Assembly (NCBI GenBank): GCA_019359515.1
Contig: JAHHHC010000042.1
Location: forward strand, 1-56,899
DNA from: Desmonostoc vinosum HA7617-LM4
GTDB taxonomy: Bacteria; Cyanobacteriota; Cyanobacteriia; Cyanobacteriales; Nostocaceae
DNA length: 56,899 nucleotides
Reading direction: 5' to 3'
The notes under the pieces are model-generated. The model saw only the letters and a list, made by a program, of their open reading frames with translations. It made no database searches and was not told the origin of the DNA. Both the position numbers and the translations under genes were made by a program. How positions within the stretch are numbered: position 1 is the first letter of the stretch; the number at the start of each line of letters is the position of its first letter. Shown one piece after another: positions 53,977 to 56,899 of this stretch.

Positions 53977-55290
53977 ATGAACGCCATGCTAACAGAATTT
54001 ACCCTCGCCAACTTCAAAAGTTACAGCACAAGCCGATTGCCCCTTGGATCGCTAACCGTACTAATCGGAGCCAATGCCGCAGGCAAAAGTAACGCCCTTG
54101 AAGGTTTGCGCTTTCTGTCATGGCTGGCACAAGGACAAAAACTCTCCAGCATTCAATATGCAGTGAATAGTGCAGAGCGCGTTGTACGCGGTCGAGTAAA
54201 TGATTTGTGTCATCGGGGAGAGTCAAATTTTACCATTGGTTGCCGTTTAGACTCCCCAGACTGGAACCAACTCGATATAACCCTGAATGTGCGTGACGGA
54301 GAACTGCACATCAGTAGTGAGCGAATCGTTGGCTCGACAAGTCAAGTGCCGCTATATGACCTAGATCAGCCTTCTCAAGGAGTAGGGACTGATGTTGGTG
54401 TCGCATATAACAACTTTACAAGGGGGAAGAATAAGCCACGAGTAACGTGCAGCGATCAGATGGCTATATTCGTGCAATTAGACACCCCTGCCCATTTTGA
54501 TCCAAAGTACCCCATATCCCAAAAGATAATTCCTGAGACCGTCCGCGAATATCAACGAATTTTAAAGAACATCCTGTTTCTAGATCCCGTTCCCGCCAGA
54601 ATGCGCGAGTACAGCTTCAAATCTGATAAGCGATTACAAGAAGATGGTACTAATCTTTCCAGCGTCCTGTATCGCTTGTGGGAGAATCAAGCCGAAAATC
54701 AACAGGCAATTCTCAACTTTATCCAGAGTTTACCAGAACAGGCTATAGATGGGCTAGATTTCCTTTTCGGCCCACGGGATGAAGTCATGGTGCAACTAGC
54801 AGAAACCTTTGGCAATACCCATCGCTATTGTGAAGCCGCATTATTATCTGATGGGACGTTGCGGGTGTTAGCGATCGCGGCTGCTATGCTATCAGCACCC
54901 GTTGGTAGTTTAGTGGTCATCGAGGAAATCGACAACGGCGTTCATCCCAACCGCGCTAAACATCTACTCGCCAGCATCCGGGATATTGCCGAGCGGCGGA
55001 AATTGCGGGTGCTGCTTTCTACCCACAACCCAGCCTTAATGGATGCCTTACCCGATGCTGCCCTCGGTGATGTAGTGTTTTGTTTCCGCAATCCAGAGTC
55101 AGGAGATAGCCGCCTTGTACGGCTTGGGGAGATGTACGATTTCCCAAGTCTGATATCTCAGGGGCCGCTCGGCCAACTGGTAACTGCTGGGGTAGTGGAT
55201 CGGTTCGTCAAGTCGCCGCACACACCTGAAGACAAAAAACACCAAGCTATGGAATGGCTGTCTCGTTTGCAGGAGTACGGCAATGAGTAG
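53977..55290 (+). CDS. AAA/ABC-type ATPase (AAA_21, OLD-like) in the hsd operon
   Basis: A 437-residue ATPase with an ABC-like head: Walker A GANAAGKS (31-38), signature-type LSDGTLR (290-296), Walker B SLVVIEEIDN (311-320) and switch histidine H350 in LLSTHNPALMDA. The insert between (about 60-250) is helical, with FTLANFKSY at the start. This is the RecF/SMC-like AAA_21 group often found in phage-defence systems with a nuclease partner, for example PARIS and Gabija. I chose ATG 53977, which has GAGGAG 9 bases upstream and lies 1 base after the hsdS stop. It overlaps the next gene by 8 bases, so all three are translationally linked. Confidence 0.9.
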   Translation: MNAMLTEFTLANFKSYSTSRLPLGSLTVLIGANAAGKSNALEGLRFLSWLAQGQKLSSIQYAVNSAERVVRGRVNDLCHRGESNFTIGCRLDSPDWNQLDITLNVRDGELHISSERIVGSTSQVPLYDLDQPSQGVGTDVGVAYNNFTRGKNKPRVTCSDQMAIFVQLDTPAHFDPKYPISQKIIPETVREYQRILKNILFLDPVPARMREYSFKSDKRLQEDGTNLSSVLYRLWENQAENQQAILNFIQSLPEQAIDGLDFLFGPRDEVMVQLAETFGNTHRYCEAALLSDGTLRVLAIAAAMLSAPVGSLVVIEEIDNGVHPNRAKHLLASIRDIAERRKLRVLLSTHNPALMDALPDAALGDVVFCFRNPESGDSRLVRLGEMYDFPSLISQGPLGQLVTAGVVDRFVKSPHTPEDKKHQAMEWLSRLQEYGNE

Positions 55291-55866
55291 TATCTGCCTG
55301 ATAGATAAGCTGTTCCATATATAACTTGCATAATTAGGGCGGGCAAGATGCCCACCCCACAAGAGTTTTATTTAATTTGATTATGTAATTTAGATGTTTT
55401 TTAGCTTACCAGCATATTCCTCGAAATACTCAACGTCCCCAACTATAATCAGCATAGAGCATCAGTCCTCGAAAATTTTCAGACCTATGCTCAATCTGGC
55501 TGTACTTTTTTGTTGCCTATGGCGACGATACTCGAAACAGGCAACCACATTGCCCAGAACGGTGACGGCAGAATGCGAAGGAAAACCGCTAAACGTTTTG
55601 TTGAAGAAGTTAAAAAAGCATTCACAGGCGAAGCTCCCTGGAAACCTACTACATTCCCGAACACCGCAGAGATATTGGAGTGGATTGACGACTTCCCCGA
55701 TCTGGCTGGTAGAAACAAAGCTCCTCTTAAGTCAGAAGGAACCAGCTTTGGAGATATGAGCATCATTCAGGAATTTCATAAGTCGTGTAATCTTTTCCAA
55801 ATGAGTGAAGTGTTTATCTGGTCACTAGACAGCGATTTACAGAATTATCACCAAAGGGGAAAATGA
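55283..55866 (+). pseudogene. PIN-like nuclease gene split by a miniature element
   Basis: ATG 55283 overlaps the ATPase stop. The frame reads MSSICLID and is then cut by a 99-bp element (55308-55406). Removing the element and one TA gives a perfect 160-residue frame that continues TSIFLEILNVPNYN. It has four PIN-type acidic positions: D8 (LIDTS), E51 (ATILETGN), D124 (FGDMSII) and D149/D151 (WSLDSDL). As it stands, ribosomes would stop soon after codon 8; a start at TTG 55510 or ATG 55519 would lack D8. So the nuclease partner is almost certainly inactive in this strain. Family placement is from motif layout. Confidence 0.85.
55308..55406. mobile_element. TA-inserting miniature element, copy C
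   Basis: AGCTGTTCC ... TTTTTTAGCT flanked by TA on both sides (55306-55307 and 55407-55408). Inner ends ATATAACTTGCATAA and ATGTAATTTAGATG match copies A and B. The core holds a GGGCGGGCAAGATGCCCACC repeat. It interrupts the PIN-like gene. Confidence 0.85.
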
Positions 55867-55867
55867 C

Positions 55868-56246
55868 TGTATGAGCTAGTTTCCCTTTCTCCAACTCCAG
55901 AACGTGACCTTTATCTTGCTGTTTCTGAAGCAACCTACAGCGACATCTTCACTGAGCCAATTGGAAAACTAGCGATCGCTCAAATACCTCTAAAGCTGAT
56001 TATTAGACCTCTTGCAAAAGTCGGATACTCGCCAGAAAATAAATTTTCTGGCTGATAACTCAAGTCGGTTTCAACCGACTAATAACAGTATTTTTAGTCC
56101 GTTTCAACGGACTTTTGCTATTAGGCAGAGACTTGAGTCTCTGACGGTTCAAGTATTTTTGCAAGAAGTCTATTGTAGATTTAAAGAAAAAGGAAGTAAG
56201 CCAATGGATACCATCACGACCTATCGAGAAATCGTCAAGCAGGTAA
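55868..56246 (+). pseudogene. xisH: xisH remnant, truncated and interrupted
   Basis: From 55870 the frame reads YELVSLSPTPERDLYLAVSE, then ATYSDIFTEPIGKLAIAQIP and LKLII, the C-terminal part of XisH, an endonuclease-fold partner of XisI. A 167-bp element (56005-56171) interrupts it after LKLII. Removing the element and one ATT restores VDLKKKEVSQWIP, the expected XisH end, overlapping the xisI start. The N-terminal two thirds of xisH are absent: the PIN-like gene ends at 55866, so a deletion joined the two. Confidence 0.82.
56005..56171. mobile_element. IS5-like miniature element inside xisH
   Basis: Left end AGACCTCTTGCAAAAGTC (56005-56022) equals that of the insertion sequence at 221-1142; the right end TTTTGCAAGAAGTCT is the inverted form with small changes. 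It is flanked by ATT on both sides (56002-56004, 56172-56174). The inside is three hairpins (AGTCGGTTTCAACCGACT, AGTCCGTTTCAACGGACT, CAGAGACTTGAGTCTCTG) and no gene. Probably moved by the transposase of the full element. Confidence 0.85.
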
Positions 56247-56527
56247 TTAGTGATTATGCCAAACTGCGCCCATCCCACGGCAACATCCGCTTAGATGTCA
56301 TATTTGACGAAATGCGCGATCGCTATGCTCTGATGCAAATTGGTTGGGATAGAGGGCGACGTATCCGTGGCAACCTACTCTATGTAATTATCGAGAACGG
56401 GAAAGTAATAATTGAATACGATGGTATGGAATGTGGAATTACTCAGGACTTAGTTAACAAAGGTATTCCTGAGCATGACATCATACTGGCTTTTCTTGAA
56501 GAATCACAGCCACTTGCCAGAGTTTAA
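56204..56527 (+). CDS. xisI: XisI family protein
   Basis: A 107-residue XisI-type protein, named for the factor needed for excision of the fdxN element in heterocysts. MDTITTYREIVKQVISDYAK is the typical start; YALMQIGWDRGRRIRG, VIIENGKVIIEYDG and GIPEHDIILAF are the family core. The protein is complete. XisH/XisI pairs are common in cyanobacteria outside any fdxN element, and the XisH partner here is broken, so a role in DNA rearrangement cannot be assumed. The frame is open to 56012 through the miniature element; ATG 56204 is right. Confidence 0.9.
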   Translation: MDTITTYREIVKQVISDYAKLRPSHGNIRLDVIFDEMRDRYALMQIGWDRGRRIRGNLLYVIIENGKVIIEYDGMECGITQDLVNKGIPEHDIILAFLEESQPLARV

Positions 56528-56539
56528 AGAACGGCATTG

Positions 56540-56719
56540 TTAACCATTGGCAATTTCTAAGGATTGCTCAGAAGCGATCGCCGCGTCAATCTGCCCCTTA
56601 TTTACTGCATAAAAACTCAGAGCTAGATAATGCTGGTAGTTTCCTGCCCATTCGACAAACACTTCGTCGTCAGAAGTTTCTCCTTTGGTATATTTAGCAA
56701 AAAATTCTTCTGAACTCAT
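56540..56719 (-). CDS. Small protein, possibly with a lost start codon
   Basis: From ATG 56719 the frame gives 59 residues (MSSEEFFAKYTKGETSDDEV, then FVEWAGNYQHYLALSFYAVN). The coding-like sequence continues upstream without a stop to 56845 (SRTLFQKSNRSSIDALIALT before the ATG), but there is no ATG, GTG or TTG at a suitable place. The long form looks like a small antitoxin-type protein whose start codon has been lost. No HIP1 bias or domain to name. Confidence 0.5.
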   Translation of the reverse strand: MSSEEFFAKYTKGETSDDEVFVEWAGNYQHYLALSFYAVNKGQIDAAIASEQSLEIANG

Positions 56720-56847
56720 TTGGTACTTGATTTCATAGGTATTTAACTGTTTAGTCAGAGCAATCAGCGCATCTATAGAACTCCTATTTGATTTTTGAAA
56801 AAGAGTACGAGATAATACGGTTGAGTGTAAAAGTGTAAAAGCAGACT

Positions 56848-56899
56848 ATGATAAACCAGCATCTACAAACTGCAACACTAAAGACGGAAGTGGCAACTG
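56848..56899 (+). CDS. Possible start of a gene running off the window
   Basis: ATG 56848 opens a frame of 17 codons to the window end (MINQHLQTATLKTEVAT). It is too short to assess. No clear ribosome site (AAAAGCAGACT upstream). Confidence 0.25.
   Translation, partial: MINQHLQTATLKTEVAT

Noticed and set aside
56204-56527. fdxN excision element
   Set aside because: xisI alone does not show an fdxN element: there is no xisF recombinase, nif gene or recombination site in the window, and xisH is broken.

Overview
The window comes from a cyanobacterium, most likely a filamentous Nostoc-type genome. It carries psaC, the Rubisco factor raf1, a phylloquinone-type menG, a four-ACT aspartate kinase, an SLH/OprB porin, very many GCGATCGC (HIP1) octamers, a XisI-type gene and many short dispersed repeats. 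The species cannot be named from sequence alone.

Layout. 1-180: end of an rRNA operon (5S rRNA and terminator). 221-1142: a complete IS5-like insertion sequence with a frameshifted transposase. 1149-4470: a sulfur-assimilation cluster (Crp/Fnr regulator, cysE, Rrf2 regulator, cysK) with a shared palindromic operator candidate. 4757-13935: housekeeping genes (two CadD-like transporters, DUF445, menG, REC-GAF regulator, raf1, TPR protein, cobA-hemD fusion). 14358-16983: a CRISPR array of 36 identical 37-nt repeats plus a broken last repeat, with no cas genes in the window. 17175-23784: coaE, a small conserved gene, yraN, a pentapeptide protein, a dynamin-like GTPase and a glutathionyl-hydroquinone reductase. 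24175-29305: kdpA-kdpB-kdpG-kdpC potassium pump operon. 29363-31176: a decayed accessory patch (RHH protein, SPFH remnant, frameshifted TIGR04255 gene, glmS fragment). 31277-33851: glmS and psaC. 34347-48277: pentapeptide protein, M20 amidohydrolase, lysC, two glycosyltransferases, lipoprotein, porin with internal tandem repeats, secreted protein, DUF1361 protein.

48582-56527 is a defence/accessory island. A type I methyltransferase hsdM is separated from hsdS by a 2.7-kb cassette (two Uma2 nuclease genes, toxin-antitoxin remnants, a retropepsin remnant). The cassette is bracketed by two diverged copies of the hsdM 3' end. hsdS is followed, one base later, by an AAA/ABC-type ATPase and then an overlapping PIN-like nuclease gene. 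That gene is split by a 99-bp miniature element with a TA duplication. xisH is next, truncated at its 5' side and interrupted by a 167-bp miniature relative of the IS5-like element; xisI is intact. No hsdR is visible.

The best candidates for something new are the ATPase plus PIN-like pair inside the hsd operon; a family of TA-inserting miniature elements, with three copies and one matching empty site inside the window, one copy inactivating the nuclease; and a hairpin repeat that has become part of the reading frame of two Uma2 genes.
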